From positions 2,902,501 through 2,966,500 of the forward strand of contig NZ_CP040753.1 in the NCBI RefSeq assembly GCF_006064855.1: a stretch of DNA of 64,000 nt, given 5' to 3'. The translations under genes and the position numbers were made by a program. The first letter of the stretch is position 1, and each line of letters starts with the position of its first letter. The notes under the pieces were generated by a model that was not told the origin of the DNA, searched no databases, and worked only from the letters and a program-made list of their open reading frames with translations. Of the stretch, positions 40,834 to 50,721 are shown piece by piece. Source of the stretch: Sulfitobacter sp. BSw21498. Its GTDB lineage: Bacteria; Pseudomonadota; Alphaproteobacteria; Rhodobacterales; Rhodobacteraceae.

Positions 40834-41586
40834 ATGACAAACGACAGCGACAAAACCACTCATTTCGGATTTGAAACCGTGGCCGAAGGCGACAAGGCCG
40901 GACGCGTGCAGGGTGTCTTTAACTCTGTGGCAAGCAAATATGACATCATGAACGACGTGATGAGCGTCGGCATCCACCGCGTCTGGAAAGAAGCGATGAT
41001 GGATTGGCTGGCCCCGCGTGCAGGACAAAAGCTGCTGGATGTCGCCGGAGGCACGGGAGATGTGTCGTTCAAGTTTCTGGGCCGCGCGGGAACGGGCCAT
41101 GCCACTGTGCTGGATTTGACCGAACCGATGCTGGTCGCAGGGCGCAAGCGCGCCGAGGCAGCAGCGATGGCGGACAGTCTTGATTGGGTTGTCGGCGATG
41201 CGATGGCGCTGCCGTTCGAGGACAACAGCTTTGACGTCTATACCATCAGCTTTGGCATCCGGAACGTAACCCGTCCCCAAGAGGCTTTGAACGAAGCCTA
41301 CCGCGTGTTGCGCCCCGGCGGGCGTCTCATGGTGCTTGAATTCAGCCAGTTGCCCAATCCGATGATGCAAAAAGCCTATGATCTGTATAGCTTTAACGTC
41401 ATCCCCCGCATGGGGCAGATGATCGCGAACGACCGTGACAGCTATCAATACCTTGTCGAATCGATCCGCAATTTCCCCGACCAAGAGACCTTTTTAGGTA
41501 TGCTACGCACCGCGGGCTTTGGGCAGGCGAAATATCGGAACCTGTCGCTGGGCATTGCGGCGCTTCATTCTGGTTGGAAGATTTAA
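40834..41586 (+). CDS. ubiE: ubiquinone/menaquinone C-methyltransferase
   Basis: The 250-residue methyltransferase has the SAM motif [15 protein letters not shown] and the UbiE signatures [17 protein letters not shown] and [20 protein letters not shown]. It methylates C2 of the ubiquinone ring precursor. The ubiB gene follows three bases after the stop, and the pair is conserved in alphaproteobacteria. Confidence 0.96.
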   Translation: MTNDSDKTTHFGFETVAEGDKAGRVQGVFNSVASKYDIMNDVMSVGIHRVWKEAMMDWLAPRAGQKLLDVAGGTGDVSFKFLGRAGTGHATVLDLTEPMLVAGRKRAEAAAMADSLDWVVGDAMALPFEDNSFDVYTISFGIRNVTRPQEALNEAYRVLRPGGRLMVLEFSQLPNPMMQKAYDLYSFNVIPRMGQMIANDRDSYQYLVESIRNFPDQETFLGMLRTAGFGQAKYRNLSLGIAALHSGWKI

Positions 41587-41589
41587 GTC

Positions 41590-43122
41590 ATGCGCGGACC
41601 TCACAATATCTGGCGGTTGATCCGCACCGGTGCAACTTTGGAGCGGACCGGCGCGATGAATGTCGTGCTCGACGCTTTTGACGCGACTCCTGCCTTGCGG
41701 TTCGTCGCCAAGGCGCTTGGCAAGCCGTTCAAGTTTCTGGGCTATGCTGGCGATCCGGCGATGCCACCCGCCACCCGTGCGCTCACCGCGCTTGGCCCCG
41801 CCTACATCAAATTTGGTCAGGTGCTGTCCACGCGCCCCGATGTCGTGGGCGACGAACTGGCGGTGCAGCTGCGCGTATTGCAAGACAAGCTGCCGCCGTT
41901 TTCGATCGAACAGGCCAAGGCCGAAGTCGAGAAAGAGTTGGGCCTGCCGGTCAGTGCGATTTTCTCTGAGTTCAGCGAACCTGTCGCTGCCGCCTCTATC
42001 GCGCAGGTGCACCGCGCAACCATCGCCGAGACCCAAGAAGACGTGGCCGTCAAAGTGCTCCGCCCCGGTATCGAGAAAGCGTTCCGCAAGGATGTCGATG
42101 CCTTCTATCTGGCGGCGCGTATGGTTGAACTCTTCTCTCCCGGATCGCGCCGCCTGCGCCCGATGGAGGTGATCGAGCATTTCGATGGCGTCGTACGGGG
42201 CGAGCTGGATTTGCGGCTCGAATCCTCTGCCGCGTCTGAATTTGCCGCGAACACCAAAGGCGACGCAGGGTTCCAACTGCCTGCGATCAAATGGGAATAT
42301 TCCGCCCGACGTGTGATGACGCTGGGCTGGGCCGATGGCGTATCCATGGGGGATAACGATGCGATTGACGCCGCGGGTCACGACCGTGTCGCGTTAGGCG
42401 ATCGCGTATTGCAGCTGTTCCTGAACCACGCGCTACGCGACGGGTATTTCCATGCAGACATGCATCAGGGCAATCTTAAGGTCGCACCGAACGGGGATAT
42501 CATCGCCTATGATTTCGGCATCATGGGCCACATCGACGAATACACCCGCCGTGTTTATGCCGAGATTCTGTTTGGCTTTATCCGCAAAGATTACAAACGC
42601 GTGGCAGAGGTGCACTTCGAAGCGGGCTATGTGCCTGCCGACAAAGATGTCGACGAATTCGCCCGTGCCCTGCGCGCCGTGGGGGAGCCTATTTTCGGCA
42701 TGGACGCGACCCGCATTTCGATGGCGCGGCTGCTGACCTATCTGTTTGAGGTCACCGAACGCTTCGGGATGGAGACGCGGACCGAGCTGATCTTGCTGCA
42801 ACGCACCATGGTCGTCGTCGAAGGGGTCGCCCGTTCGCTCAACCCGCATATCAACATCTGGGAAGTGTCGAACCCGATCGTGACGGATTACATCTCTAAA
42901 TCCATCGGTCCACGCGCAGTGATCAAAGACCTGAGCAAGACCGCGATGGTGCTCGCACGTTTCGGCCCGCGGTTGCCTGCGCTGGTCGAAAGTGCGTTGA
43001 TCCGGCAGCAGGAAGAAACGCCGCCGCCCCGTCCGGCCTTCCGGCGGTGGATTATCCTGTCGGCGATTGTGGGCGCAGGGACCGCAACGGGGATTATTGC
43101 GGTTTTGCAGGCGCTCAGCTAG
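41590..43122 (+). CDS. ubiB: UbiB, ABC1-type atypical kinase for ubiquinone synthesis
   Basis: The 510-residue protein has the KxGQ motif (YIKFGQVLSTRPD), the nucleotide-binding Lys in DVAVKVLRPGIEK and the catalytic segment YFHADMHQGNLKV followed by YDFGIMG. The C-terminal membrane segment (IILSAIVGAGTATGIIAVL) anchors it. It supports ubiquinone assembly, probably as an ATPase; older annotations call it a hydroxylase. It is in an operon with ubiE. Confidence 0.95.
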   Translation: MRGPHNIWRLIRTGATLERTGAMNVVLDAFDATPALRFVAKALGKPFKFLGYAGDPAMPPATRALTALGPAYIKFGQVLSTRPDVVGDELAVQLRVLQDKLPPFSIEQAKAEVEKELGLPVSAIFSEFSEPVAAASIAQVHRATIAETQEDVAVKVLRPGIEKAFRKDVDAFYLAARMVELFSPGSRRLRPMEVIEHFDGVVRGELDLRLESSAASEFAANTKGDAGFQLPAIKWEYSARRVMTLGWADGVSMGDNDAIDAAGHDRVALGDRVLQLFLNHALRDGYFHADMHQGNLKVAPNGDIIAYDFGIMGHIDEYTRRVYAEILFGFIRKDYKRVAEVHFEAGYVPADKDVDEFARALRAVGEPIFGMDATRISMARLLTYLFEVTERFGMETRTELILLQRTMVVVEGVARSLNPHINIWEVSNPIVTDYISKSIGPRAVIKDLSKTAMVLARFGPRLPALVESALIRQQEETPPPRPAFRRWIILSAIVGAGTATGIIAVLQALS

Positions 43123-43167
43123 CGCCTGCCATTGACAGCGGGGCACACTGCGGCCCATCTATCCGGC

Positions 43168-43734
43168 ATGACGGATAATCCAGACGCTATACTGACGCAA
43201 CTTCCCGCCCGCCTGAAGGCCGCGCGCACCGCACAGGGTCTGAGCCTTGATGCGGTCGCCAAGCTGTCAGGCGTGTCGCGGTCCATGGTCAGCCAGATCG
43301 AGCGCGGCGAAAGCAGCCCTACCATCGCAACCTTGTGGAACCTGACCCGCGCCTTGCAGGTAGATTTCGCAGGTTTGCTGGACAGCGCCCCGAGCCCTGC
43401 CCAGATCGAAGTGCTACGGGCCGCAGAGGTGCCAACGATCAATAACCTCGGCTCCGGCTGCCGCATCCGCATCCTCTCGCCACCCGAAGAGGCGGGCAAA
43501 CACGAAGTCTATGAACTGCTGATTGACGTCGGCGGTATGCTGGACAGCCAGCCCCATACGCGGGGTGCACGCGAACACCTGACAGTCTTGGAAGGCACGG
43601 TAGAGCTGCACAGCGGGGAGGCCGTCGGCACAGTCCACGCAGGTGATACAGCGCGCTATCCAGCCGACGTGCCGCACCGGATCGCTGCAACGGATGGTCC
43701 TGTACGGGCGTTTCTAGTGGTGCAGGACGCCTAG
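43168..43734 (+). CDS. XRE-family regulator with cupin sensor domain
   Basis: The 188-residue protein has an N-terminal HTH (LDAVAKLSGVSRSMVSQIER) and a C-terminal cupin (residues about 105-185: QPHTRGAREHLTVLEG to HAGDTARYPADVPHRI). Such regulators often control nearby amino-acid catabolism. It precedes kbl-tdh by 106 bases, and palindromic operator candidates lie in that gap. The ATG at 43168 was chosen over an upstream one lacking a ribosome site. Confidence 0.87.
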   Translation: MTDNPDAILTQLPARLKAARTAQGLSLDAVAKLSGVSRSMVSQIERGESSPTIATLWNLTRALQVDFAGLLDSAPSPAQIEVLRAAEVPTINNLGSGCRIRILSPPEEAGKHEVYELLIDVGGMLDSQPHTRGAREHLTVLEGTVELHSGEAVGTVHAGDTARYPADVPHRIAATDGPVRAFLVVQDA

Positions 43735-43754
43735 ATCGACATCTTAATCCACAA

Positions 43755-43790
43755 TATAGGAAAAAATCCGCTATAGGGGAATTCCTCTAT
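43755..43790 (+). promoter_or_regulatory. candidate operator before kbl-tdh
   Basis: ATAGGGGAATTCCTCTAT at 43773-43790 is a nearly perfect 18-bp palindrome with one mismatched pair. A partial copy, TATAGGAAAAAATCC, starts at 43755, 17 bases before the same TATAGG element in the palindrome. The adjacent XRE-cupin protein is the obvious candidate binder. Confidence 0.5.
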
Positions 43791-43840
43791 TTCGGAAATG
43801 CATCCATTATGGTAGAACGCCTGTGAAAAGGAGTTTTATC

Positions 43841-45028
43841 ATGACCCAAGCGTATCTAGATCACGTCAACGCCACCCTGTCCGGCATCGCCGCAGACGGT
43901 ATGATGAAGCAAGAACGCATGATCACCTCGCCGCAATCAGGCGAGATCACGGTGGGCGGGCGTCAGGTCATTAACCTTTGCGCGAACAACTACCTCGGGC
44001 TGGCGGACCACCCCGACTTGATTGCCTCTGCCCGCGACGCGATGGACCCCAAGGGGTTTGGCATGGCCTCGGTTCGCTTTATCTGCGGCACGCAGGATAT
44101 TCACCGCGAGCTTGAACAAAAGCTGGCGGCCTTCCTTGGCAAGGATGATTCCATCCTCTTCGCCGCCTGCTTTGACGCCAACGGTGGGCTGTTCGAGCCG
44201 CTTTTCGGACCCGAAGACGCCATTGTGTCGGACAGTCTGAACCACGCGTCGATCATCGACGGCATCCGCCTGTGTAAGGCCAAACGCTACCGCTATGCCA
44301 ATTCTGACATGGACGACCTTGAAGGGCAGCTGAAGCTCGCCCGCGAGGAAGGCGCGCGGTTTATCATGATCGCAACAGATGGCGTTTTCAGTATGGATGG
44401 CTATCTGGCCAAACTGCCTGAAATCACAAAACTGGCCGAGAAATACGAAGCGCTCGTGATGGTCGACGACTGCCACGCGACAGGCTTCATGGGCCCCAAG
44501 GGCGAGGGCACGCCCGCACATTTTAGCGTCGATGTTGATATTCTGACGGGCACGTTGGGCAAGGCGCTTGGCGGGGCCATTGGCGGTTATATCGCAGGGC
44601 CGCAGCCGGTGATCGATTTGCTGCGCCAACGCGCACGCCCCTATCTTTTTTCGAACTCGCTGCCGCCTTCGATTGTCATGGCGGGGATCAAGGCGCTGGA
44701 GCTGGTCGAGCAAGGTGACGACCGCCGCAAGCAACTGTTCGAAAACGCGAAATACTGGCGCGAGGGACTGACCAAACTGGGCTTTGACCTGCTACCTGGC
44801 GAACATCCGATTATCCCTGTGATGCTGGGCGAAGCGCAGTTGGCACAAGATATGGCGGCGCGTCTGTTCGAGGAAGGCGTCTATGTTAGCGGATTCTTCT
44901 TTCCGGTGGTGCCTCGTGGTCAAGCCCGCATCCGCACCCAGATGAACGCCGCGCTGACACGCGATGAACTGGATCGCGCGCTGGCCGCTTTTGAAGTCGC
45001 GGGCAAAGCCTGTGGGGTTCTGTCATGA
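43841..45028 (+). CDS. kbl: glycine C-acetyltransferase
   Basis: The 395-residue PLP enzyme splits 2-amino-3-ketobutyrate with CoA to glycine and acetyl-CoA. The PLP Lys is in [15 protein letters not shown] and the cofactor Asp-x-His in [12 protein letters not shown]. The ATG at 43841 follows AAAAGGAG. Its stop overlaps tdh by four bases, and together the two enzymes convert threonine to glycine. Confidence 0.96.
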   Translation: MTQAYLDHVNATLSGIAADGMMKQERMITSPQSGEITVGGRQVINLCANNYLGLADHPDLIASARDAMDPKGFGMASVRFICGTQDIHRELEQKLAAFLGKDDSILFAACFDANGGLFEPLFGPEDAIVSDSLNHASIIDGIRLCKAKRYRYANSDMDDLEGQLKLAREEGARFIMIATDGVFSMDGYLAKLPEITKLAEKYEALVMVDDCHATGFMGPKGEGTPAHFSVDVDILTGTLGKALGGAIGGYIAGPQPVIDLLRQRARPYLFSNSLPPSIVMAGIKALELVEQGDDRRKQLFENAKYWREGLTKLGFDLLPGEHPIIPVMLGEAQLAQDMAARLFEEGVYVSGFFFPVVPRGQARIRTQMNAALTRDELDRALAAFEVAGKACGVLS

Positions 45029-46068
45029 GCAACCAAATGAAAGCGCTGTGCAAATCCGAGCCGCGTGAGGGGCTGTGGATGACCCGCGCGCCTGTGCCAG
45101 AGATCGGGCCGGATGATGTGCTGATCAAGGTGAACAAAACTGGCATCTGCGGGACCGATATTCATATCTGGAACTGGGACGAATGGGCGCAAAAAACCGT
45201 GCCTGTCCCGTTGATCACGGGTCATGAATTCGCCGGAGAGATCGTAGAGCTGGGGCGCAATGTCACCGATCTGAGCATCGGTCAGCGGTGCTCGGGCGAG
45301 GGGCACCTCATCGGCAAAACCTCACGCCAGTCGCGGTCGGGCAAATTCCACCTTGATCCCGCCACCCGCGGGATCGGCGTGAACGAACAAGGCGCGTTCG
45401 CGCAATACCTACGGCTGCCCGCGTTCAACGTGGTGCCGCTGCCCGATACGATTTCCGATGATATCGGTGCTATCCTCGACCCTCTTGGCAATGCGGTCCA
45501 CACCGCGCTGAGCTTTGATCTGGTGGGCGAGGATGTGTTGATCACCGGCGCAGGCCCCATCGGCATCATGGCCGCCGCGGTCGCGCGCCATGTCGGTGCC
45601 CGCCATGTTGTGATCACGGATGTGAACCCCGCACGCCTTGAACTGGCTGCCAAGGTCGCGGACGTCGTGCCTGTCGATGTGCGTCAAGAAGACCTCGCGG
45701 ATGTCATCGCGCGTCTCAAGATGAAACAGGGTTTTGACGTCGGGATGGAGATGTCGGGCAATCAGACCGCGCTTGACCAGATGGTCGAGGCGATGACCAT
45801 GGGCGGGCGGATTGCGATGCTGGGCATTCCGCCCGGAAAATCCCCTGTGGATTGGTCGCGCATCGTGTTCAAGGCGATCACGGTCAAAGGCGTCTACGGC
45901 CGCGAGATTTTCGAAACCTGGTACAAAATGATCGCCATGCTCGAAAACGGGCTGGATGTCAGTGCGATCATCACGCACCGCTTTGACGCAGATGATTTCG
46001 AGACCGGATTTGCGACGATGAGGTCGGGTGCGTCGGGCAAGGTCGTGCTGGACTGGACCGGTGCGTGA
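45025..46068 (+). CDS. tdh: L-threonine 3-dehydrogenase
   Basis: The 347-residue zinc alcohol-dehydrogenase-family enzyme oxidises threonine with NAD to 2-amino-3-ketobutyrate, the substrate of the upstream Kbl. Catalytic zinc ligands are kept (Cys in TGICGTDIH, His-Glu in ITGHEFAGE). The Rossmann motif is [14 protein letters not shown]. The lobe that normally binds a structural zinc through four Cys (after GEGH) here reads [17 protein letters not shown], with no Cys at all. This probably means a zinc-free lobe rather than a dead enzyme, since the rest is intact. Confidence 0.95.
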   Translation: MSNQMKALCKSEPREGLWMTRAPVPEIGPDDVLIKVNKTGICGTDIHIWNWDEWAQKTVPVPLITGHEFAGEIVELGRNVTDLSIGQRCSGEGHLIGKTSRQSRSGKFHLDPATRGIGVNEQGAFAQYLRLPAFNVVPLPDTISDDIGAILDPLGNAVHTALSFDLVGEDVLITGAGPIGIMAAAVARHVGARHVVITDVNPARLELAAKVADVVPVDVRQEDLADVIARLKMKQGFDVGMEMSGNQTALDQMVEAMTMGGRIAMLGIPPGKSPVDWSRIVFKAITVKGVYGREIFETWYKMIAMLENGLDVSAIITHRFDADDFETGFATMRSGASGKVVLDWTGA

Positions 46069-46155
46069 TGCATCGTCGGGTCGGCTAAGAAGGGGCGCTG
46101 CCCCCGCAGCCTTTGGCTACTCCCCCGGGATTTAGGTCATTTGGAAGCAGACAAA

Positions 46156-46183
46156 AAAGCGCCCCCGATGCCGGGGGCGCTTT
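46156..46183 (-). terminator. terminator between convergent tdh and serA
   Basis: AAAGCGCCCCC and GGGGGCGCTTT form an 11-bp perfect stem with a 6-base loop. A T-run follows on the minus strand, so it is a strong end for serA. On the plus strand the T-rich tail is weaker (TTTGCGTTT). Confidence 0.9.
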
Positions 46184-46206
46184 GCGTTTCAGGGATAAGG
46201 TCGGGT

Positions 46207-47802
46207 TTAGGCGACTTCGAATTCGAGCTCTTTGACCTGCTTGAATAGGCCTGTATCGCGCAGATCTTTTAGCGCTTTTTCGGGCAGCGGTCCGTCAATG
46301 TAGAGCAATGCAATTGCTTCGCCCTTAGCGGTGGAGCGGCCAAGCGTGAAGTTCGCAATGTTGACGTCATGCGCACCAAGGGTCTGCCCCAATGTGCCGA
46401 TGATACCGGGCACGTCGTCGTTGGTTGTATAGAGCATATGTGCGCCAACTTCGGCTTCGATATTGATGCCCTTGATCTGGATGAACCGTGGTTTCCCGTC
46501 CGAGAATACGGTGCCCGCGATCGAACGTTCCCGTTTTTCAGTAACAACCGTGACCTTCACGTAACCGTCAAACACACCAGATTTATCTTGGTTGGTGGTG
46601 CTGATCTGGATGCCTTTTTCCCGTGCGACGACAGGGGCGCTGACCATGTTAACATCTGGGTTGGCACGTTTCATGATGCCCGCCACGACCGCGCAGTTCA
46701 GCGCGTTCAGGTTCATCTCCGAGACCTGACCATCATACAGAATGTTGATTGCCTTAACGGCTTCGTCAGTCATCTGGCCAATAAAGGCACCCAAGTGACC
46801 GGCCAATGTGATCCATGGGCCCATGACCTTTGCCTCTTCGGCGGTGACCGAAGGCATGTTCAACGCGTTGGTGACCGCACCGGTCAGCAAGTAGTCAGAC
46901 ATTTGTTCGGCGACTTGAAGGGCAACGTTTTCCTGCGCCTCGGTTGTCGCCGCGCCAAGGTGGGGCGTGCACACGACGTTAGGCAGGCCGAACAGCGGGT
47001 TCTCGGTCGCGGGCTCTTCTTTGAAGACGTCAAAGGCTGCGCCGGCAACATGGCCGGATTTCAGCGCTTCTGCCAATGCTTCTTCGTCAACAAGGCCACC
47101 GCGGGCGCAGTTGATGATCCGCACACCTTTTTTCGTCTTCGCCAGCGCCTCTTTCGACAAAATGTTGGCGGTTTGGTCGGTATAGGGCACGTGCAATGTG
47201 ATGAAATCGGCGCGGGCCAGCAGGTCGTCCAACTCGACTTTCTCGACGCCCATCTTCTGTGCCTTTTCTTCGCTCAGGAAGGGGTCATAGGCGGCAACTT
47301 TCATCTTGAGCCCACGCGCGCGGTCGCAAACGATACCACCGATGTTACCTGCGCCAATCACGCCAAGGGTCTTTCCTGTCAGTTCAACACCCATGAACTT
47401 GGACTTTTCCCATTTGCCCGCGTGCGTGGAGGCCGACGCTTCGGGGATTTGCCGGGCGACGGCGAACATCATTGCAATCGCATGTTCAGCAGTGGTGATC
47501 ATGTTGCCGAAGGGGGTGTTCATCACGATGACACCCTTTTTCGAGGCCGCATCCTTGTCGATGTTGTCCGTCCCGATGCCGGCCCGCGCGATTACCTTCA
47601 AGTTGGTAGCGTTTGCGAGAATCTTGTCAGTTACCTTCGTAGCGGACCGGATCGCGAGCCCGTCATAGTCGCCGATCACGGCGGCGAGCTTGTCTTTGTC
47701 TTTGCCGAGGTCGGGTTGGAAATCGACGTCAATGCCACGGTCTTTAAAGATTTGAACTGCGGCGTCCGAGAGTTTGTCGGAAATAAGCACTTTGGGGGCC
47801 AT
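46207..47802 (-). CDS. serA: D-3-phosphoglycerate dehydrogenase
   Basis: The 531-residue enzyme is the long type with substrate domain, NAD domain (VIGAGNIGGIVCDRARGL), an intervening domain and a C-terminal ACT domain (HMLYTTNDDVPGIIGTLG). Catalytic residues include Arg in INCARGGLVDE, Glu in KEEP and His in CTPHLGAAT. It makes 3-phosphohydroxypyruvate, the first step to serine. The ACT domain usually gives serine feedback. The start at 47802 follows AAGGAG. SerC lies 81 bases upstream in the same operon. Confidence 0.96.
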   Translation of the reverse strand: MAPKVLISDKLSDAAVQIFKDRGIDVDFQPDLGKDKDKLAAVIGDYDGLAIRSATKVTDKILANATNLKVIARAGIGTDNIDKDAASKKGVIVMNTPFGNMITTAEHAIAMMFAVARQIPEASASTHAGKWEKSKFMGVELTGKTLGVIGAGNIGGIVCDRARGLKMKVAAYDPFLSEEKAQKMGVEKVELDDLLARADFITLHVPYTDQTANILSKEALAKTKKGVRIINCARGGLVDEEALAEALKSGHVAGAAFDVFKEEPATENPLFGLPNVVCTPHLGAATTEAQENVALQVAEQMSDYLLTGAVTNALNMPSVTAEEAKVMGPWITLAGHLGAFIGQMTDEAVKAINILYDGQVSEMNLNALNCAVVAGIMKRANPDVNMVSAPVVAREKGIQISTTNQDKSGVFDGYVKVTVVTEKRERSIAGTVFSDGKPRFIQIKGINIEAEVGAHMLYTTNDDVPGIIGTLGQTLGAHDVNIANFTLGRSTAKGEAIALLYIDGPLPEKALKDLRDTGLFKQVKELEFEVA

Positions 47803-47883
47803 GAGTGGCGCTCCTTTTTTGAATAAAATGGGGGCGTGGGCTAACCACCCGCCCAACAAAAATGCTAGGCGGGGAGCCGCAAA

Positions 47884-49023
47884 TTAGGCGTTGATTTCAG
47901 CTTCGAAAGCCCATTCAAGCCAGGGTAACATCGCCTGGATATCAGAGGCTTCGACGGTGCCGCCGCACCAGATGCGCAGACCGGCAGGAGCATCGCGATA
48001 AGCTCCAATGTCCAATGCTACATCCTCGTCAGCCAGACGTTTGGCCACAGCTTTTGCGAAGGCTGCGCCGTCTTTGATCCGGTCGTCATTGAACTTCAGG
48101 CATACTGATGTGTTCGACCGTGTCGCCGGATCAACCGCCAAGAAATCGATCCAATCGTGTGTTTCCACAAATCCTGTGATGGCTGCCGTATTGGCATCGG
48201 CACGCGCGATCAGACCTTTCAGTCCACCCACGGATTTCGCCCAATCCAAGGCCAGCAGATAATCTTCAACGCAGAGCATGGAAGGCGTGTTGATTGTCTC
48301 GCCTTTGAAAATACCTTCGATCAGCTTGCCACCTTTGGTCAGGCGGAAAATCTTAGGAAGTGGCCATGCAGGCGTATAGCTTTCAAGCCGTTCGACAGCC
48401 CGAGGGCTGAGGATCAGCATCCCGTGCGCGGCTTCGCCACCCAGAACTTTCTGCCAGCTGAATGTTGTCACATCCAGTTTGTCCCAGGGCAAATCCATTG
48501 CGAAAGCAGCGGACGTTGCATCGCACAAGGTCAATCCCTTGCGGTCGGATGGGATGACATCGCCGGTTGGAACGCGCACGCCAGAGGTAGTCCCATTCCA
48601 AGTGAAGCATACATCATGGTCATAGTTTAACGCCGACATATCGACAATTTGTCCGTAATCAGCTGTATGTACCGTGTGCTCTATCTTGAGCTGTTTTACG
48701 GCATCCGTAACCCAGCCCGCGCCAAATGATTCCCATGCGACCATTTCTGCAGGGCGCTCGCCAAGCAGTGACCACATCGCCATTTCATACGCACCGGTGT
48801 CGGAAGCGGGAACGATGCCAATTTTATAGTCAGCAGGTACGCCTAGAATTTCACGGGTGGTTTCAATTGCTTCAAACAATTTTGCCTTGCCGGGCGCTGC
48901 GCGGTGGCTGCGTCCCAATGGCGCGCTCGCAAGCTTCGCCAGGTCATAAGCAGGGGGTTTGGCACACGGGCCAGAAGAAAAACGCGGATTCGTAGGCCGC
49001 GAGGTCGGTGTCGTAATAGCCAT
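47884..49023 (-). CDS. serC: phosphoserine aminotransferase
   Basis: The 379-residue PLP enzyme transaminates 3-phosphohydroxypyruvate to phosphoserine, the step after SerA. It begins [15 protein letters not shown] and has the PLP Lys in [17 protein letters not shown]. It is the alphaproteobacterial SerC type. A hairpin and AAAGGG ribosome site directly upstream look like the serC RNA element of Rhodobacterales. Confidence 0.95.
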   Translation of the reverse strand: MAITTPTSRPTNPRFSSGPCAKPPAYDLAKLASAPLGRSHRAAPGKAKLFEAIETTREILGVPADYKIGIVPASDTGAYEMAMWSLLGERPAEMVAWESFGAGWVTDAVKQLKIEHTVHTADYGQIVDMSALNYDHDVCFTWNGTTSGVRVPTGDVIPSDRKGLTLCDATSAAFAMDLPWDKLDVTTFSWQKVLGGEAAHGMLILSPRAVERLESYTPAWPLPKIFRLTKGGKLIEGIFKGETINTPSMLCVEDYLLALDWAKSVGGLKGLIARADANTAAITGFVETHDWIDFLAVDPATRSNTSVCLKFNDDRIKDGAAFAKAVAKRLADEDVALDIGAYRDAPAGLRIWCGGTVEASDIQAMLPWLEWAFEAEINA

Positions 49024-49075
49024 TTAGCTACCCTTTCAGATAAGCGCCCTTCGTTGGGGAAGGGTGTCCCACTGA
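49024..49075 (-). ncRNA. candidate serC leader RNA motif
   Basis: Directly before serC, the minus strand forms a stem CCCTTC / GAAGGG (49047-49064) with a CCCAAC loop. The unpaired GCGCTTATCTG then runs into the AAAGGG ribosome site (49031-49036), seven bases before the ATG. The position and layout agree with the serC RNA motif described from comparative genomics in alphaproteobacteria. I recall it from the literature and could not run a covariance search. Confidence 0.5.
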
Positions 49076-49250
49076 CTTGGATACGCGGCGATCAGGGTGG
49101 CTACAAGTCCTCAAATATCGCCAGTTTGACGCAAATGCAGGATAAATGGACGATGCGGGTGTCTTTGTTTCCGATAGGCGGCGCCCCCCGGGCTGTTTAG
49201 CGGCCGAATTAATCAATTGTTCATTCCCTTGTGTCAAACCGAGGGGAGCT

Positions 49251-49277
49251 ATGATTCCCTTGTTGAAAGACGTATGA
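49251..49277 (+). other. possible 8-residue leader peptide before the glycosyltransferase
   Basis: An ATG at 49251, preceded by GAGGGGAG, opens a frame of eight codons (MIPLLKDV) whose TGA overlaps the ATG of the glycosyltransferase gene. Coupled translation is possible. Only the signal layout supports this. Confidence 0.3.
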
Positions 49278-50503
49278 CCAAACCGCCCTTGCGCCATATC
49301 CTAATCGTCGTTGAAAACCTGCCCGTCCCGCTTGACCGGCGGGTCTGGCTGGAAGCAACAACGTTGGTCAAGGCCGGGTACCAGGTTTCGATCATTTCGC
49401 CCACGGGGCAGGGATGGATCGAGGCATTCGAAATTCGGGAAGGCGTGCGCATTTACCGGTATCCCGCTGTTTTAGAGGGTAGTGGGGGGGCTGTTTCCTA
49501 CGTGAAAGAGTATTCCAGCGCACTTTTGCACTGGTTCCGCTTGGCGCGAAAAATTTGGCGAGAAAACCCTTTTCAGGCAATTCACGGCTGTAACCCTCCG
49601 GACCTGATCTGCCTGCTGGCGCTGTGGTTTCGACGCAAAGGCGTGGCATACGTCTTTGACCAACACGACGTGTGCCCTGAACTATATATCGTGAAGTTTC
49701 AGAAGCGGGGAATTGGCTATTGGCTCATGCGTCGATTTGAACGGCTCAGCTACCGCATCGCATCGATCATCATCTCGCCAAATGTCAGCTTTCACAACAT
49801 TGCCGTCGGGCGAGGGCGCAAGAATACGGAGGATATCTTTGTCGTCCGGTCGGCCCCCGACCTCGCGGATTTTAAGCCGGAGCCAGGGACCAAATCCCAT
49901 CAAAACCTTGCAAAAACACAGCTTGGCTATGTGGGCGTAATCGGACAGCAAGAGGGCATGGAGCACATGGTTTCGGCAGCCCATCATCTTGTCACCGTAT
50001 TGGGCGAAACCGATATTCACTTCCTAATTATCGGTTTTGGGCCGTCGCTGGCCGAGATGACGCAGCAGATCACTAAGCTTAAGCTTGAAGATTACTTTAC
50101 GTTTACTGGTGCCTTATACGGGCCTGCGCTAGTCGGCGCGTTGAATGTCATCGATATTGGCCTCGCACCTGACCCGCACAATGCAATGAACGATATTTCG
50201 ACCATGAATAAGGTGGTCGAATATATGGCGCTGGGCAAACCTGTAGTGCAATTTGATTTGACTGAAGGGCGGCGAACCGCAGGGGGGGCATCGCTGTACG
50301 CAGAAAATAATGATCCAGTGATTTTTGCGCAGTGTATCAAAACCCTTGTCAGCGATCCGGCACGCAGGCGTGAAATGGGCCAAATTGGCAAAGATAGGGT
50401 GGCTTGCACATTGGCATGGTCATTCTCTGAACCGCAATTGCTTGCTGCATATGCGCATTTGGCGGCTAAGCGAGAGGGTGAAGGTCGGACCATAGCGCCG
50501 TAG
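49274..50503 (+). CDS. glycosyltransferase family 4 protein
   Basis: The 409-residue protein has the two-lobe GT4 pattern. The N-terminal donor/acceptor lobe starts HILIVVENLPVPLDRRVWLEA and includes DQHDVCPELY. The C-terminal lobe has YVGVIGQQEGMEHMV and the nucleotide-sugar site MNKVVEYMALGKPVVQFDL. It probably extends an exopolysaccharide or O-chain at the cytoplasmic membrane. It faces away from serC and leads a set of polysaccharide genes that includes an ExoY-type starter and a GT2 enzyme. Confidence 0.88.
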   Translation: MTKPPLRHILIVVENLPVPLDRRVWLEATTLVKAGYQVSIISPTGQGWIEAFEIREGVRIYRYPAVLEGSGGAVSYVKEYSSALLHWFRLARKIWRENPFQAIHGCNPPDLICLLALWFRRKGVAYVFDQHDVCPELYIVKFQKRGIGYWLMRRFERLSYRIASIIISPNVSFHNIAVGRGRKNTEDIFVVRSAPDLADFKPEPGTKSHQNLAKTQLGYVGVIGQQEGMEHMVSAAHHLVTVLGETDIHFLIIGFGPSLAEMTQQITKLKLEDYFTFTGALYGPALVGALNVIDIGLAPDPHNAMNDISTMNKVVEYMALGKPVVQFDLTEGRRTAGGASLYAENNDPVIFAQCIKTLVSDPARRREMGQIGKDRVACTLAWSFSEPQLLAAYAHLAAKREGEGRTIAP

Positions 50504-50721
50504 GTGCTCCTCCCAAAAATGTTTTTCAGATCTGCGTAGCATCGAAGAATTGCCAACAGTCTCTGTTTTCCTGACAGCGTGTCTCGTTCGAGCGGCGGTG
50601 AACCGTTCTTTCTACGTAATAGCTCAAATTGAATAGTTATTCTTAACTCAGCAGTAAGCCTGCCCTCATACGCTTTGATGCATCGACTTTTCCATGGCCC
50701 ACGCCGAAGAAGGAGTTTCGG

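Noticed and set aside
46369..47826. A 485-codon plus-strand frame opposite serA
   Set aside because: It is a complete antisense shadow of serA, which is unmistakable on the minus strand.
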